Below are positions 63,816-64,000 of a DNA stretch of 64,000 nt, in pieces. The position numbers and the translations under genes were made by a program. Under the pieces are notes generated by a model. The model made no database searches, had not been told where the DNA came from, and saw nothing but the letters and a program-made list of their open reading frames with translations. Numbering within the stretch: position 1 is the stretch's first letter; each line of letters begins with the position of its first letter. This DNA is from Kitasatospora sp044457565 (GTDB lineage: Bacteria; Actinomycetota; Actinomycetes; Streptomycetales; Streptomycetaceae): positions 62,001-126,000 of the forward strand of contig NZ_JBITGZ010000016.1 of NCBI RefSeq assembly GCF_044457565.1, in the 5' to 3' direction.

Positions 63816-64000
63816 GGGAGCCGGCCTCGGCTCGACCCGGCCGTACGCGGCCCGCAGCGGCTCGACCCGGTGGGCGGCGCCGGGCCGCTCCCCGTCCCGT
63901 CCCGGCCCAGCAGCGACCCGGCGGCCCGGGGACGGCGAGCAGCTCCACCTACCCGGTACTCCGCCCGGCGGCCCGGGCGAAGACCGCGACGCCACCGGAG
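63816..64000. other. Window end; possible 3' end of a minus-strand gene
   Basis: From 64000 down to a TAG at 63951-63949 the minus strand is open and reads SGGVAVFARAAGRSTG with GC-rich third positions. It could be the C-terminus of a gene lying beyond the window; 17 codons are too few to judge. Nothing else is seen in 63816-63948. Confidence 0.25.

Overview
The window is chromosomal DNA of very high GC content from a streptomycete (Streptomyces or a close relative such as Kitasatospora). Evidence: strong codon-position GC bias, frequent GTG starts, Tat signals, and a backbone gene order (gltD, pyk, ANTAR response regulator, branched-chain amino-acid ABC transporter, PaaI-type thioesterase, polA, rpsA, coaE) that I recognise from the S. 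coelicolor SCO1996-SCO2025 core region and, in part, from mycobacteria (pykA, pdtaR, polA, rpsA, coaE). About 50 genes are supported, together with one tRNA, many hairpin terminators and several promoter or operator candidates.

Left arm (1-21.2 kb), accessory content between gltD and pyk: the 3' part of gltD followed by tandem hairpins; a solitary XRE/DUF5753 regulator; an ArsR-type regulator divergent from an MFS exporter; a Tat-exported 5'-nucleotidase; a three-gene envelope module (SBP-like protein, SBP-VWA chimera lipoprotein, small membrane protein); then a 2,933-residue secreted RHS/YD-repeat protein. That protein ends in a YgjP/SprT-like HExxH metallopeptidase domain and overlaps by 4 bp a small gene encoding a zinc ribbon joined to a ribosomal-bL12-C-terminal-like domain. 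I read this as a polymorphic toxin-immunity pair. A DyP-type peroxidase lipoprotein with an altered GxxDG motif follows.

Centre (21.4-42.6 kb), core region: pyk; an HTH-LAGLIDADG protein next to an unusual short-variable-loop tRNA with a CAA (Leu) anticodon; the ANTAR regulator PdtaR; livJ-hairpin-livHMGF; a small exported protein; thioesterase; polA; a DinB-family protein; a membrane protein; hrpB; a methyltransferase; and rpsA with a clear promoter, long leader and strong terminator.

Right arm (42.7-64 kb): an efflux/MarR island (MMPL exporter, DrrAB-type ABC exporter, a 47-residue predicted secreted peptide, MarR and an MBL hydrolase sharing an operator candidate) sits between rpsA and coaE. 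It is followed by a VOC protein, a PF04672-type methyltransferase, SoxR divergent from a split transketolase across a near-perfect SoxR box, the trehalose/glycogen genes treZ, treY and glgX, an SAV2148-type HEPN protein, a Tat-exported EfeB/DyP peroxidase and a DnaQ-like exonuclease.

The observations I consider most worth following up are the RHS metallopeptidase toxin with its bL12-like immunity candidate, the SoxR-controlled split transketolase, the class-I-shaped tRNA-Leu(CAA), and the SBP-VWA envelope module. All functional statements are read from sequence and from knowledge of the families; no database search was run.
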